NCBI GenBank assembly: GCA_017412765.1 | Contig: JAFPWN010000044.1 | Location: 42,501 to 106,500, forward strand | Source of the DNA: Oscillospiraceae bacterium | GTDB lineage: Bacteria; Bacillota; Clostridia; Oscillospirales; Oscillospiraceae | Length of the DNA stretch: 64,000 nt | Reading direction: 5' to 3' | In this document: piece by piece, positions 43,679-52,811 of the stretch | How the letters are laid out: every line of letters starts with the position of its first letter | Position numbering within the stretch: position 1 is the first letter of the stretch | The notes under the pieces: model-generated | What the model was told of the DNA's origin: nothing | Seen by the model: only the letters and a program-made list of their open reading frames with translations | Database searches by the model: none | Translations under genes and position numbers: made by a program

Positions 43679-44851
43679 TTATTTATTGATCTGCACGAGC
43701 TTTTCACGCAGCTCTGTCTCGATCTTGTCGAGCTCCTGCTCCGCCTGACGGCGCTTCGTGGCGCCCTCCGCCTGAATGGAGCGGACCTCCTCGAGAGTTT
43801 CGATGAGCTTCGCGTTCGTTTCCTTGAGGGTCTCGAGATCGACGATGCCGCGCTCTGCCTCCTTGGCGACCTCGATGGAGCCCATCTTCAGCTTCTCAGC
43901 GTTTGCCTTGAGGAGCTGGTTTGTGTAGTTCGACACCTCGCGCTGCGCCTCCATAGCCTGCTGAGAGTGGTGCATACCGAGGGCGAGAACCATCTGGCTC
44001 TTCCAGAGGGGAATGGTGTTGACAAGGGAGGTCTGGATCTTCTCGACCATGAGAGTGTCGTTGTTCTGAAGAAGTCTGATCTGCGGGCTCATCTGAACGC
44101 TTATCATTCTCGTCAGCTCGAGATCATGGATCTTCTTGTCGAAACGGCTGATCATATTCTGATAGTCGTTGACGGCCTGCGCGTCCTCGGGAGTTCCGCT
44201 CTGACGAGCCTTCTCCTGGAGCTGGGGAAGGATGACCTCCTCGCACTCGCGGAGCTTTTTCTTGCCGGCGAGGATATACATCGTCAGCTCCTTGTGATAA
44301 GCCTGGTTGAGAGCGTACATCTTGTCGAGCATGGCGACGTCCTTAAGGAGCACGACCTGATGCCCCTCGAGCGCCTCGCTGATCTTGTCGACGTTCACCT
44401 CAGCCTTGTCGTACTGAGCCTTGAGGGAAGCCATCTTGTTCTCCGCCTTCTTGAAAAGACCGAGGAAGCCTTTTTTCTCCTCCTCGTCATAGTTGAAGCC
44501 CTTTAGCTCGACTACGAGGTTGGAGAGCATATCGCCTACCTCGCCCATGTCCTTCGTGCGGACGGCGTTGAGCGTGGAGCCGGAGAAATCCGCGATGTTC
44601 TTCTGACTTGAGGCGCCGTACTGCAAAACGGCGTTGGAATCGGTTATGTCGATCTTTGCGGCAAAATCATTGACCGCTTTGAGCTCCTCGGGGGAAAGCT
44701 GAGCCTCCTCCTGAGCGGTGACGTATTTTTTGGGATTCTCCTTCGCCTTTTCAGCTTCGATCTCGGCGGCGTTCATCGCTGCGGCGAGGTCGGGGGCGGC
44801 AGGAGAGGCCTCGAAACTGAGCTGGGGAACGTATTCGGTGGAATCAGGCAT
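43679..44851 (-). CDS. telA: Toxic anion resistance protein TelA/KlaA family
   Basis: A 390-residue coiled-coil-rich TelA protein linked to tellurite and other stress resistance. Signatures: SNLVVELKGFNYDEEEKKGFLGLFKKAE near residue 110, KMYALNQAYHKELTMYILAGKKKL near 176, and MSPQIRLLQNNDTLMVEKIQTSLVNTIPLWKSQ near 260 (read in pieces). Start ATG 44851 has AAAGGA 10 nt upstream; the earlier ATG at 44869 lacks one. It has its own promoter, divergent from rpe. Confidence 0.93.
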   Translation of the reverse strand: MPDSTEYVPQLSFEASPAAPDLAAAMNAAEIEAEKAKENPKKYVTAQEEAQLSPEELKAVNDFAAKIDITDSNAVLQYGASSQKNIADFSGSTLNAVRTKDMGEVGDMLSNLVVELKGFNYDEEEKKGFLGLFKKAENKMASLKAQYDKAEVNVDKISEALEGHQVVLLKDVAMLDKMYALNQAYHKELTMYILAGKKKLRECEEVILPQLQEKARQSGTPEDAQAVNDYQNMISRFDKKIHDLELTRMISVQMSPQIRLLQNNDTLMVEKIQTSLVNTIPLWKSQMVLALGMHHSQQAMEAQREVSNYTNQLLKANAEKLKMGSIEVAKEAERGIVDLETLKETNAKLIETLEEVRSIQAEGATKRRQAEQELDKIETELREKLVQINK

Positions 44852-44887
44852 CTGGAACCATCCTTTCATATATTCATAGATAAGCCT

Positions 44888-44916
44888 ATTTTACTTTTTC
44901 TTTCGGGTAAAGTCAA
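44888..44916 (-). promoter_or_regulatory. Promoter of telA
   Basis: On the minus strand TTGACT (44916-44911) and TAAAAT (44893-44888) are 17 bp apart. Confidence 0.8.
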
Positions 44917-44923
44917 GATTTTG

Positions 44924-44952
44924 TTGTACTTTGCGCGAGATTATGTTAAAAT
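44924..44952 (+). promoter_or_regulatory. Promoter of rpe-recR
   Basis: TTGTAC (44924-44929) and TAAAAT (44947-44952) are 17 bp apart, 32 bp before the rpe start, back-to-back with the telA promoter. Confidence 0.75.
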
Positions 44953-44983
44953 ACATTGATAACGAAATTACAAGGAGAAAAGT

Positions 44984-45652
44984 ATGATTAAAATAGCTCC
45001 GAGCATACTCTCCGCAGACTTCTGCCACCTCGGCAGCGACCTCGACTCCATCAGGGCGGCGGATCTTGTCCACGTTGACGTTATGGACGGCGTTTTTGTG
45101 CCGAACATCTCGTTCGGCGCGCCGATCCTCGAGTCCATACGCAGGTACACCGATATGCCGCTTGACGTGCATCTCATGGTCGAGCGGCCGATCCGCTTCT
45201 GCGAGCGCTATTGCCGCCTCGGCGCCGATACGCTCGTCGTGCACCACGAATCTGACACGCAGGAGAATATCTCCGCCTCCATAGACATAATCAAGAGCAT
45301 GGAGAGGCGCGCCGGCATAGCGCTCAAGCCCTCGACGATGGCAAATGCGATAATACCGTACCTTGACCGCATCGACGTAGTGCTCGTTATGACGGTCGAG
45401 CCGGGCTTCGGAGGTCAGAGCTTCATGACCGATATGCTCACGAAGGTATCCGAGGTCAAAAAGCTCGTCGAGGCGTCGGGCAGAGATATAGACATCGAGG
45501 TGGACGGCGGTGTAAACCTCAGGACCGCGCCGCTCTGCTGCGCCCACGGCGCGAACGTTCTCGTCAACGGCACCGGCGTTTTCGAGGCGAACGACCGCGA
45601 AAAGTACATTGAGGAGCTGAGAGGCAACCTCAGACCCTATTTTGAGATTTAA
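44984..45652 (+). CDS. rpe: Ribulose-phosphate 3-epimerase
   Basis: The 222-residue TIM barrel interconverts ribulose-5-P and xylulose-5-P. IAPSILSADFCHLGSDL starts the protein; HVDVMDGVFVPN near residue 31 and DVHLMVERP near 64 carry metal ligands, and VEPGFGGQSFM near 137 the phosphate loop. AAGGAG precedes the ATG. recR follows in the same transcript. Confidence 0.97.
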   Translation: MIKIAPSILSADFCHLGSDLDSIRAADLVHVDVMDGVFVPNISFGAPILESIRRYTDMPLDVHLMVERPIRFCERYCRLGADTLVVHHESDTQENISASIDIIKSMERRAGIALKPSTMANAIIPYLDRIDVVLVMTVEPGFGGQSFMTDMLTKVSEVKKLVEASGRDIDIEVDGGVNLRTAPLCCAHGANVLVNGTGVFEANDREKYIEELRGNLRPYFEI

Positions 45653-45663
45653 GAGGAAGTATA

Positions 45664-46263
45664 ATGAGCTTTTTCCCGTCAGCACTGGATAGATTAGTTG
45701 AAAAGTTCGCGTCCCTGCCCGGTATAGGCGTAAAGAGCGCTCAGCGCCTCGCGTTCCACATGCTCTCACTCTCCGACGACGAGGCGAACGACTTTGCCGC
45801 AGCAATCGTCGACGCGAAGAAAAGAGTACACTGCTGCAGGACCTGCCAGAACCTCACGGACGAGGATGAGTGCCTGATATGCCGCTCGCCTCACCGCGAG
45901 AGGGGAGTGGTGTGCGTGGTCGCAGACCCGAAGGACGTTGCCGCCATCGAGCGCGCGAGAGAGTACAACGGGCTTTATCACGTTCTGCACGGCGTTATTT
46001 CGCCTCTCAACCACATCGGACCGGACGATATCAAGATAAAAGAGCTCGTCGAGCGCGTCGCGGACGGCGGCATAGACGAGATAATAATGGCTACAAACCC
46101 AGACACCGAGGGTGAGACGACGGCAAAATACATCTCGCGGCTTCTGAAGCCCTTCGGAGTGAAGGTCACGCGCCTTGCCTACGGCATACCGATGGGCGCG
46201 AGCCTCGAATTTGCGGATGACGCAACACTAATGCGTGCCATTGAGGGCAGGCAGGAAATATAA
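45664..46263 (+). CDS. recR: Recombination protein RecR
   Basis: The 199-residue RecR acts with RecF/RecO in loading RecA. Residues 1-50 have the helix-hairpin-helix LPGIGVKSAQRLAFHML, CRTCQNLTDEDECLIC near 57 is the four-Cys zinc finger, and VCVVADPKDVAAIER begins the Toprim domain; the C-terminus has RLAYGIPMGASLEFAD. It is 11 nt after rpe and 15 nt before galE. The usual dnaX/yaaK neighbours are absent. Confidence 0.97.
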   Translation: MSFFPSALDRLVEKFASLPGIGVKSAQRLAFHMLSLSDDEANDFAAAIVDAKKRVHCCRTCQNLTDEDECLICRSPHRERGVVCVVADPKDVAAIERAREYNGLYHVLHGVISPLNHIGPDDIKIKELVERVADGGIDEIIMATNPDTEGETTAKYISRLLKPFGVKVTRLAYGIPMGASLEFADDATLMRAIEGRQEI

Positions 46264-46278
46264 AAAGGCGGCGATAAT

Positions 46279-47313
46279 ATGAAAATTCTTGTCACTGGCG
46301 GAGCCGGATTTATCGGCTCTCACACTATCGTAGAGCTTCTTAATGCAGGTCACAGCGTAGTCTGTGTGGATAACCTCTCGAACAGCTCGGAGGAGTCCAT
46401 TCGCCGCATTGAGAAGATCACCGGAAAGAGCGTTCCCTTCTACAAGGTCGATATCCGCGACAGAGAGGGCCTCGGCAGGGTGCTGGACGGAGAGAGCTTC
46501 GACGCCTGCATCCATTTTGCGGGGCTTAAGGCTGTCGGTGAGTCGGTCGTGAAGCCGTGGGAGTATTATGAGAACAACATCGGCGGCACTCTTGTTCTCG
46601 TTGACGAGCTGAAAAAGCACGGCTGCAAGAATATTATCTTCTCATCCTCCGCAACCGTGTACGGCGACCCGCAGATGATCCCCATCTCCGAGGAGTGCCC
46701 GAAGGGAACCTGCACGAACCCCTACGGCTGGACGAAGTGGATGATCGAGCAGATACTCACCGACCTCAACACCGCCGATAAGAAAAACGGAGATGAAAAG
46801 CCGTGGAACGTAGTGCTGCTCAGATACTTCAACCCCATCGGCGCGCACGAGTCCGGCCTTATCGGTGAGAATCCGAACGGCATTCCGAACAACCTCATGC
46901 CCTATATCACGCAGGTCGCTGTCGGCAAGCTCGAGAAGCTCCACGTTTTCGGCAACGATTACGATACGCCCGACGGCACCGGCGTGAGAGATTATATCCA
47001 CGTAGTCGATCTTGCGAAAGGCCACGTCAAGGCGCTTGCCGCGATCGAGGCAAACTGCGGAGTCAAGGTCTATAACCTCGGCACCGGCAAGGGTTACAGC
47101 GTTCTCGAGATCGTCAGGAACTTCGAGGAGGCGAGCGGGGTCAAAATACCCTACGTGATCGACCCGAGACGACCCGGCGACATCGCAACCTGCTACTCCG
47201 CTCCGGACAAGGCATTCGAGGAGCTCGGCTGGAAGGCTGAGTACGGCATCAGAGAGATGTGCCGCGACAGCTGGAACTGGCAGAAGAACAATCCGAACGG
47301 CTACGGGAAATAA
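46279..47313 (+). CDS. galE: UDP-glucose 4-epimerase
   Basis: The 344-residue short-chain dehydrogenase-like epimerase has the NAD loop [10 protein letters not shown] at residues 7-16, the catalytic Ser in [10 protein letters not shown] and YGWTKWM near 150 with the Tyr-x-x-x-Lys pair, and RYFNPIGAH near 182. It converts UDP-glucose and UDP-galactose for sugar use and polysaccharide synthesis. Confidence 0.96.
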   Translation: MKILVTGGAGFIGSHTIVELLNAGHSVVCVDNLSNSSEESIRRIEKITGKSVPFYKVDIRDREGLGRVLDGESFDACIHFAGLKAVGESVVKPWEYYENNIGGTLVLVDELKKHGCKNIIFSSSATVYGDPQMIPISEECPKGTCTNPYGWTKWMIEQILTDLNTADKKNGDEKPWNVVLLRYFNPIGAHESGLIGENPNGIPNNLMPYITQVAVGKLEKLHVFGNDYDTPDGTGVRDYIHVVDLAKGHVKALAAIEANCGVKVYNLGTGKGYSVLEIVRNFEEASGVKIPYVIDPRRPGDIATCYSAPDKAFEELGWKAEYGIREMCRDSWNWQKNNPNGYGK

Positions 47314-47329
47314 CTGAAACAGAAGCCTT

Positions 47330-47376
47330 ACGCCATAGTATTTCTGATATAGTGTCAGAGGTACTATGGCGTTTTT
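47330..47376 (+). terminator. Terminator of galE
   Basis: ACGCCATAGTA (47330-47340) pairs with TACTATGGCGT (47362-47372) around a 21-nt loop that can itself pair (CTGA/TCAG), followed by TTTTT. Confidence 0.8.
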
Positions 47377-47417
47377 GATGACAATGCCCCCCGAGCGCTG
47401 AAAAACGCCGAGGGCAT

Positions 47418-48644
47418 TTACTTTTCCGTTGAATATACCGCGCTGACCGCTTTTTTGTTTCCGCCGATGAAGATTATCGCCGCGAGCAGGCAAATGCCGT
47501 TTGCGAGGACGATTATCGGCCGCTTTGCCATAAACGCCGCGAGCGCGCCGCCCGCGCCCTGACCGACGAGCTGACCGACGGTGGAGAGCGTGCCGAAGGC
47601 GCCGTTGAAGCGGCCCTTTTTCTCGTCCGGCACGTAGCTTTGCGTGGCGGAAATGCGGATATTGTAGCTCGCCATGCCGAGAAGTCCGGTGGTAAAGCAC
47701 ATCACCGCCATGACCGGAACCGGCATATATAGGTACGCCGCCTCGATGACGCAGGTCGTGATGTAGACTGTGAGCGCGATCGCGTATTTGTATTTTGAGG
47801 GGATTTTCAGCTTGTAGAAAACTACTCCGCTTATCACGCGGGCGATATCGCCCATGAGCCAGACCATCGAGTAGATATATTCGCCGTTTGCGAAGTTCTC
47901 GCGCAGCCACGGGAGCGCGACGACGTAGCCGACGCCGCCCGCAAGCGCGGAGAAGAAAAAGTAGACTGCGATGCTCATGAGTCCGCGGTCGCCTCTGAGA
48001 TAATCGAGTCCCTCGCGGAAATCGGAGACAAAGCGGCGCATACCGGAATATTCGCTCTCGCGGTTTATGTACTTCTCCTCAGTCCTGAGCTGAGTTTCCA
48101 TAACTGCTGCAAGAAAATACGTCACCGTGTTCGCAATAAAAAGCGGCACGAGCCCGAATGTGTTGTATAGGAGCGCCGATACCGGCACCATGAACGCCGC
48201 GAGCGATTCAAGCGTCGAATCGACAGCGTAGGCGCGCTGCATATTGCCCTCTGTTATGGTGAGCGGGTAGAAGCTCTGATACGCGACGGAATATACTCCG
48301 CCGATGGCGCCGAGCAGGATGTTCATCGCCGCGAAGAAAATAAAGCTGAACGGAAAGAGCGCGAGATACAGCGACATTATGAGAAACAGACCGCTTGTGA
48401 TGAAATCGAGCGCGGCTATCGTGCGCTTGCGGCTGAAACGGTCGAGAAACGGCCCGGCGAGGATCGGTGACAGCACCATCGGAAGGGTGTACAGAATGTT
48501 GTACAGCGCGAAAAGAAGAGTCGAATCAGTTCTGTCGAGCACCATGAGGTTCATCGCAAAGCTCGAGAGAGTGCTGCCGAGCAGAGAAACCATTGAGCCG
48601 ACAGTGATTATCGTAAAATCGCGCGTCCAGAGTTTAGTTTTCAT
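47418..48644 (-). CDS. MFS transporter
   Basis: A 408-residue major facilitator with about 12 membrane helices. LSPILAGPFLDRFSRKRTIAALDF near residue 57 is the loop 2-3 motif of the enterobactin-exporter/MFS_3 type. The substrate is unknown; a drug or sugar efflux role cannot be told apart. A terminator separates it from the ROK gene upstream on the same strand. Confidence 0.9.
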   Translation of the reverse strand: MKTKLWTRDFTIITVGSMVSLLGSTLSSFAMNLMVLDRTDSTLLFALYNILYTLPMVLSPILAGPFLDRFSRKRTIAALDFITSGLFLIMSLYLALFPFSFIFFAAMNILLGAIGGVYSVAYQSFYPLTITEGNMQRAYAVDSTLESLAAFMVPVSALLYNTFGLVPLFIANTVTYFLAAVMETQLRTEEKYINRESEYSGMRRFVSDFREGLDYLRGDRGLMSIAVYFFFSALAGGVGYVVALPWLRENFANGEYIYSMVWLMGDIARVISGVVFYKLKIPSKYKYAIALTVYITTCVIEAAYLYMPVPVMAVMCFTTGLLGMASYNIRISATQSYVPDEKKGRFNGAFGTLSTVGQLVGQGAGGALAAFMAKRPIIVLANGICLLAAIIFIGGNKKAVSAVYSTEK

Positions 48645-48655
48645 AGCGTAAAAAG

Positions 48656-48678
48656 CGGGGAGGGCGGCGCCCTCCCCG
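48656..48678 (-). terminator. Terminator of the ROK kinase gene
   Basis: Perfect 10-bp arms CGGGGAGGGC/GCCCTCCCCG with a 3-nt loop; on the minus strand it is followed by CTTTTTA. Confidence 0.85.
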
Positions 48679-48690
48679 AATCCTTATATA

Positions 48691-49626
48691 TCAGTCAAGA
48701 AGATATTTCACGCAGCCGTAGATACCGGCGTCGTTGCCGAGGGTAGCGATGGCGATGTCGATGTCCTTGACGGGCTTGAAGGCGTACCCGCGGTAGTATT
48801 TTTCGATCTTCGCGCGAAGCGGCTCGCCTGTGCGGCTCACGCCGCCGCCGATCACTATCATCTCGGGGTCGATGATATTCGCTATCATCGCAAGACCGAG
48901 ACCGAGGTAGTTGCAGAACTTTTCCGAGATATCGACCGCGACGGGGTCGCCCTCGATGGCAAGATCCCAGAGGATCTTTGAGTCAAGGTGCTCGACAGAG
49001 CGCAGGGGAGTGTCCATATCGGTCTCGTTCAACACGTCCTTTGCGAGCCTGACGTTGCCGTTTGCGGAGGCGTAGAACTCAAGACAGCCGCGGTTGCCGC
49101 AGTTGCACAGACGCGTCTCGCGGGGATTTACGGGGATGTGACCGAGCTCGCCGGCGGAGCCGTGCCATCCGCTGCGGAGCTTTCCGTCAAGAACGATGCC
49201 GCCGCCGACGCCGGTGCCGAGGGTTATCATGACTACGTCCTTTTTGCCTTTTCCGGCGCCCTGCCACACCTCGCCGAGAGCGGCGAGATTCGCGTCGTTT
49301 TCGCATCTTACGTTGAGACCGGTGCGCTCGCGCATCCTCGTGATGGCGGGGTGATCCTTCCAGCCGAGGTTGACACAGGTGATAAAGCCGCCCTTGTTGA
49401 CGATCCCGGGAACGCCCATGCCGATGCCGACGATGTCGCTCTTGTCAAGGGTGTGCTTTTCGATGTTCGCATTTATAGAGGCGGCGATGTCGGGAATTAC
49501 GTTCACGCCTCCGTTTTCTATATTTGTGGGGATAGACCATTTCTCAAGAAGCTCTCCTTCGGTGGTGAAAAGGCCCATTTTGACCATAGTGCCGCCGATA
49601 TCGACTCCGTAGCCGTATTTCGCCAT
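48691..49626 (-). CDS. ROK-family glucokinase
   Basis: A 311-residue ROK protein: ATP loop GVDIGGTMVKMG at residues 5-16, catalytic CENDANLAALGE near 100, and the zinc motif CNCGNRGCLEF near 176 preceded by GHIPVNP. It most likely phosphorylates glucose; there is no N-terminal helix-turn-helix, so it is a kinase and not a repressor. ATG 49626 is preferred to a GTG at 49638 because AGAAAGAG lies at working distance from the former. Confidence 0.93.
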   Translation of the reverse strand: MAKYGYGVDIGGTMVKMGLFTTEGELLEKWSIPTNIENGGVNVIPDIAASINANIEKHTLDKSDIVGIGMGVPGIVNKGGFITCVNLGWKDHPAITRMRERTGLNVRCENDANLAALGEVWQGAGKGKKDVVMITLGTGVGGGIVLDGKLRSGWHGSAGELGHIPVNPRETRLCNCGNRGCLEFYASANGNVRLAKDVLNETDMDTPLRSVEHLDSKILWDLAIEGDPVAVDISEKFCNYLGLGLAMIANIIDPEMIVIGGGVSRTGEPLRAKIEKYYRGYAFKPVKDIDIAIATLGNDAGIYGCVKYLLD

Positions 49627-49674
49627 AAAATAATCCACTCTTTCTGTAAATAATAGGGAAAGCCGAACAAAATC

Positions 49675-49704
49675 ATTGTATCACCCGCGGGATAAATATG
49701 TCAA
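49675..49704 (-). promoter_or_regulatory. Promoter of the ROK kinase gene
   Basis: On the minus strand TTGACA (49704-49699) and TACAAT (49680-49675) are 18 bp apart. Confidence 0.75.
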
Positions 49705-49749
49705 TACCGCCTTGGGTCAAATAGACAAATTGCACGTGAAAATGTAAGC

Positions 49750-49778
49750 TTGACATTCGTTAAAAAATAAACTATAAT
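49750..49778 (+). promoter_or_regulatory. Consensus sigma-A promoter of bioY
   Basis: TTGACA (49750-49755) and TATAAT (49773-49778), both perfect, are 17 bp apart. I see no BirA palindrome overlapping it. Confidence 0.9.
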
Positions 49779-49806
49779 CGCCTCAGCTCAGAAAGGAAGT
49801 GACTGT

Positions 49807-50331
49807 ATGAAAGTCAGGGACATGACGGTTATCGCTCTTTTTGCCGCAATAATATGCGTAATGGCGCCATGGAGCTTTTCTGCAGGCGCGGTTCCGATCA
49901 CGCTTGCCACCTTTGCGATCTATCTTGCGAGCCTTGTGCTGGGGTGGAAGAGGGCCTCGATAGCGGTCGTGATATATATACTTATCGGCGCCGTTGGAGT
50001 GCCGGTTTTTTCAAATATGTCCGGCGGACTTCAGAAGCTCGTCGGCCCGACGGGCGGCTACATAGTAGGCTATATACCGCTTGCAATCATCGCGGGACTG
50101 ATCGCGGACAGGTTTGAGAACCCCTGGGGCTACGCGGCGGCGCTTATCGCCGGTACGCTCGCGCTCTACATTCTCGGAACGGCGTGGTTCTGCGTTTCGC
50201 TCGGGAAAGACCTCGGCTACGCGATGGGCGTTTGCGTTCTGCCGTTCCTGCCGGGCGACGCTGTAAAGATAATACTTGCGACGCTCGTCGCAGTAAAGCT
50301 CAGACCTGTTGTTAAAAAAGAACTTGGTTGA
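49807..50331 (+). CDS. bioY: BioY biotin transporter component
   Basis: The 174-residue BioY (ECF S-component) has about six membrane helices and the family motifs TMIVALFAAIICVMAPW-like start (RDMTVIALFAAIICVMAPW), GVPVFSNMSGGLQKLVGPTGGYIVGY near residue 61, and LPFLPGDAVKIILATLVA near 145. It takes up biotin alone or with an ECF energy module, which is not encoded here. Confidence 0.94.
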   Translation: MKVRDMTVIALFAAIICVMAPWSFSAGAVPITLATFAIYLASLVLGWKRASIAVVIYILIGAVGVPVFSNMSGGLQKLVGPTGGYIVGYIPLAIIAGLIADRFENPWGYAAALIAGTLALYILGTAWFCVSLGKDLGYAMGVCVLPFLPGDAVKIILATLVAVKLRPVVKKELG

Positions 50332-50356
50332 CTACTCGCTCCGAAAGGATTATAAT
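50328..50356 (+). promoter_or_regulatory. Promoter of the NitT/TauT-type ABC transporter operon
   Basis: TTGACT (50328-50333) and TATAAT (50351-50356) are 17 bp apart. The -35 box overlaps the bioY stop codon (TGA 50329-50331), so this operon has its own start despite the short gap. Confidence 0.85.
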
Positions 50357-50400
50357 CCATAAGGTGTTAGTTACAATATTATAATGCATGGAGAATTGAA

Positions 50401-51486
50401 ATGAAAAAGACTATTGCACTTATTATCGCGCTTGCGCTGTGCTTCGGCATAGCGTCCTGCACAGCTGCGCCTTCAACCGAAAAGCCTGCCGAGGAGCCGG
50501 TCGCGTCCGCCCCCGCGGAGCAGGACAAGCCCGCTGACGAGCCGGCTGACGAAACGCCGGAGCCTGCTCCGGAGGTTACGGAGCCTGCCGCAGAGCCCGT
50601 AACGATGCGCGTCGGCTCGCTCAAGGGCCCGACCAGCATGGGACTTGTAAACCTCATGAAAAAGGCTGAGACTGAGGGCGCAATCGACAACGTAAGCTAT
50701 GAGTTCACGATGACGACGCAGGCGGACGAGATCGCCGCGGGCATCATCTCCGGCGACCTTGACGCGGCGCTGATCCCCGCAAACCTCGCCTCCGTGCTTT
50801 TCAACAAGACCGAGGGCAAGATCTCCGTTGTGGATATAAATACGCTCGGAGTTCTCTACTGCGTAACCGGCGACGAGAGTATAAAGAGCGTATCAGACCT
50901 CGCGGGCAGAAAGATAGTCCTCACGGGTCAGGGCAATACGCCGGAGTTCAGCCTCAGATACCTTCTCAACGAGTACGGGGTAGAGGGCGCGGAGCTTGAC
51001 TTCAAGAGCGAGGCGACCGAGGTCGCGGCTGCGCTTGCGGCAGATCCCACCGCCGTCGGCGTTCTGCCGCAGCCGTTCGCAACCGTCGCTCAGGTGCAGA
51101 ACGAGGCGCTGCACGAGGCGTTCTCCCTCTCCGACGAGTGGGATGCGCTGAATAAGGGCTCCGACCTTGTGACCGGCGTTACCGTCGTGCGCAGAGAGTT
51201 TATCGAGGCAAACGGGGACGCTGTAAAGAGCTTCCTCGCGGAGCACGCAGAGAGCGCCGAAAAGGCGGTGAGCGACGTCGAAACGACCGCAAACCTCGTA
51301 GCCGAGTACGGTATCATCGAGAAGGCGCCGGTCGCAAAGAAGGCGCTGCCGAAGTGCGCGATCTCAGCTATAACCGGCGAGGAGATGCGCGTAAAGGTCG
51401 AGGGCTACCTCACCGTTCTCTATGGCTTTGAGCCGAAGAGCGTCGGCGGATTTTTGCCTGACGACAGCTTCTATTATGAGGGCTAA
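50401..51486 (+). CDS. NitT/TauT-type ABC transporter substrate-binding lipoprotein
   Basis: A 361-residue lipoprotein: lipobox IASC with Cys at 20, then a Pro/Glu/Ala-rich linker (residues 21-67), then an SsuA/NMT1-like binding domain (MRVGSLKGPTSMGLVNLM; QADEIAAGIISGDLDAALIPANLA near 112). Binding proteins of this fold carry nitrate, sulfonates, thiamine precursors or other small anions; the ligand cannot be read here. Confidence 0.9.
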   Translation: MKKTIALIIALALCFGIASCTAAPSTEKPAEEPVASAPAEQDKPADEPADETPEPAPEVTEPAAEPVTMRVGSLKGPTSMGLVNLMKKAETEGAIDNVSYEFTMTTQADEIAAGIISGDLDAALIPANLASVLFNKTEGKISVVDINTLGVLYCVTGDESIKSVSDLAGRKIVLTGQGNTPEFSLRYLLNEYGVEGAELDFKSEATEVAAALAADPTAVGVLPQPFATVAQVQNEALHEAFSLSDEWDALNKGSDLVTGVTVVRREFIEANGDAVKSFLAEHAESAEKAVSDVETTANLVAEYGIIEKAPVAKKALPKCAISAITGEEMRVKVEGYLTVLYGFEPKSVGGFLPDDSFYYEG

Positions 51487-52222
51487 GGCGGCAAAAAAGG
51501 TACTCATTGCCCTTTTTTGGGTACTTTTATGGCAAATAATTGCCGTTTTAGTAAATAACAGCATAATCCTGCCGCGGCCGGACAGAGTGCTCGCAGCGCT
51601 TTTTGACTGCGCGCTTGAGCCGGAGTTCTGGCTCGGAGCGGGGCTTTCCGCGCTGAGAATAGCATTCGGCTTCCTTATCGGCGCGGCGCTCGGCATACTT
51701 GCCGCGGTCGCGTCAAAGGCTTTTCCGATAGTGCGCGAATTCATCGCGCCGGTTATCGGGGTCGCCAAATCCGTACCCGTCGCGGCTTTCATAATCCTCG
51801 TGCTTATCTGGGCGGGGAGCGGGAACGCCGCGCTCGTCGTCAGTGCGATAATCACCTTTCCGGTGCTTGCCGTAAACACTCTCGCGGGACTTGACGGCGT
51901 GGATAAGCGAATGCTGGAGGTCGCTGAGGTCTTCAGAATGCGGCTTCCGGCGCGCGTGCGAGCGATATACATTCCTGCGATATATTCAAATCTCGCCGCA
52001 GCGTTTGAGCTCGGCGCGGGAATGGCGGTCAGAGCCGGCGTTGCCGCCGAGGTTATCGGTCAGCCGCTCGCCTCGCTCGGAAACGAGATGTACCGCGCGA
52101 AGATTTTTCTCGATACGGAGCGGGTGATAGCCGTTGCGATAGTCACCGTTGCGCTCGGCTGGGCTTTCAGCGCAGGCGCAAGGCTGATTATCAGAGGGGT
52201 ATTCGGTGAGAGAGATGCCTGA
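51476..52222 (+). CDS. NitT/TauT-type ABC transporter permease
   Basis: The 248-residue SsuC/TauC-type permease has six membrane helices and the ATPase-contact loop RMLEVAEVFRMRLPARVRAIYIPAIYSNL near residue 147. The ATG at 51476 starts within the last codons of the lipoprotein gene (11-nt overlap). It overlaps the ATPase gene by 17 nt. Confidence 0.91.
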   Translation: MRAKAAKKVLIALFWVLLWQIIAVLVNNSIILPRPDRVLAALFDCALEPEFWLGAGLSALRIAFGFLIGAALGILAAVASKAFPIVREFIAPVIGVAKSVPVAAFIILVLIWAGSGNAALVVSAIITFPVLAVNTLAGLDGVDKRMLEVAEVFRMRLPARVRAIYIPAIYSNLAAAFELGAGMAVRAGVAAEVIGQPLASLGNEMYRAKIFLDTERVIAVAIVTVALGWAFSAGARLIIRGVFGERDA

Positions 52223-52757
52223 AGTTAAGAATATCTCAAAAAAGTTCGGAGAAACGGTGGTTTTCTCAGACTTCTCGGCAAAGCTTGACGGAAAAGTTTG
52301 CGTTACCGGAGACTCGGGAAAGGGCAAGACGACGCTCCTGCGTATTCTTCTCGGACTTGAAAAACCGGACAGCGGCGAGGTCATGCCGGATAAGACGCGC
52401 TTCGGCGTGTGCTTTCAGGAGGACAGACTTTTTGAAAAGTTCTCCGCTGCCGAAAATATCCGCCTTGCGACGGGGCTGAAAAACCCGGAGAAGGAGCTGA
52501 GAGCGCTTCTGCCGGAGGAGGCGCTCGGAAAGAGCGTAAAAAAGCTCTCCGGCGGTCAGAGACGGAGAGTTGCGATAGTGCGCGCGATGTGCGCTGAGGC
52601 GGACGCATTCGTCCTCGACGAGCCGTTTGCCGGGCTTGACCGCGAAAACCGCGAAAAAGCGTGGCGATATATCTGCGAAAAGGCGGGCGACAGACCCGTT
52701 ATCCTCGCTCTGCACGAGGCTGATATACCAGACGGTGTCGAGATAGTAAGACTGTAA
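52206..52757 (+). CDS. NitT/TauT-type ABC transporter ATP-binding protein (compact)
   Basis: At 183 residues it is about 50-60 shorter than usual ATPases of this type, but the core is complete: Walker A GDSGKGKTT near residue 35, CFQEDRLFEKFSAAENI (Q-loop), signature LSGGQRRRVAIVRAM near 114, Walker B AFVLDEPFAGLD, and switch His in LALHEAD. The missing part is the C-terminal end and some of the helical region. A GTG start at 52206 has GAGGGG 8 nt upstream; an ATG at 52215 is the alternative. Confidence 0.88.
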   Translation: MREMPEVKNISKKFGETVVFSDFSAKLDGKVCVTGDSGKGKTTLLRILLGLEKPDSGEVMPDKTRFGVCFQEDRLFEKFSAAENIRLATGLKNPEKELRALLPEEALGKSVKKLSGGQRRRVAIVRAMCAEADAFVLDEPFAGLDRENREKAWRYICEKAGDRPVILALHEADIPDGVEIVRL

Positions 52758-52776
52758 AAACTGCGTTATAAAAATA

Positions 52777-52804
52777 CACCGGGCAGCCGAAAGGAAGCCC
52801 GGTG
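52777..52804 (+). terminator. Terminator-like hairpin after the ABC transporter, interrupted by the MITE-like element
   Basis: CACCGGGC (52777-52784) pairs with GCCCGGTG (52797-52804). Only ATAGTTT follows before the inverted-repeat element starts at 52812, so insertion may have displaced the original T-run. Confidence 0.55.
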
Positions 52805-52811
52805 ATAGTTT

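Noticed and set aside
47383..47418. Second terminator for the MFS gene
   Set aside because: The arms AATGCCC.../...GGGCATT pair imperfectly and on the minus strand no T-run follows.
49627..49806. BirA operator or biotin riboswitch before bioY
   Set aside because: I found no palindrome of the BirA type or conserved structured leader; only a consensus promoter is visible.
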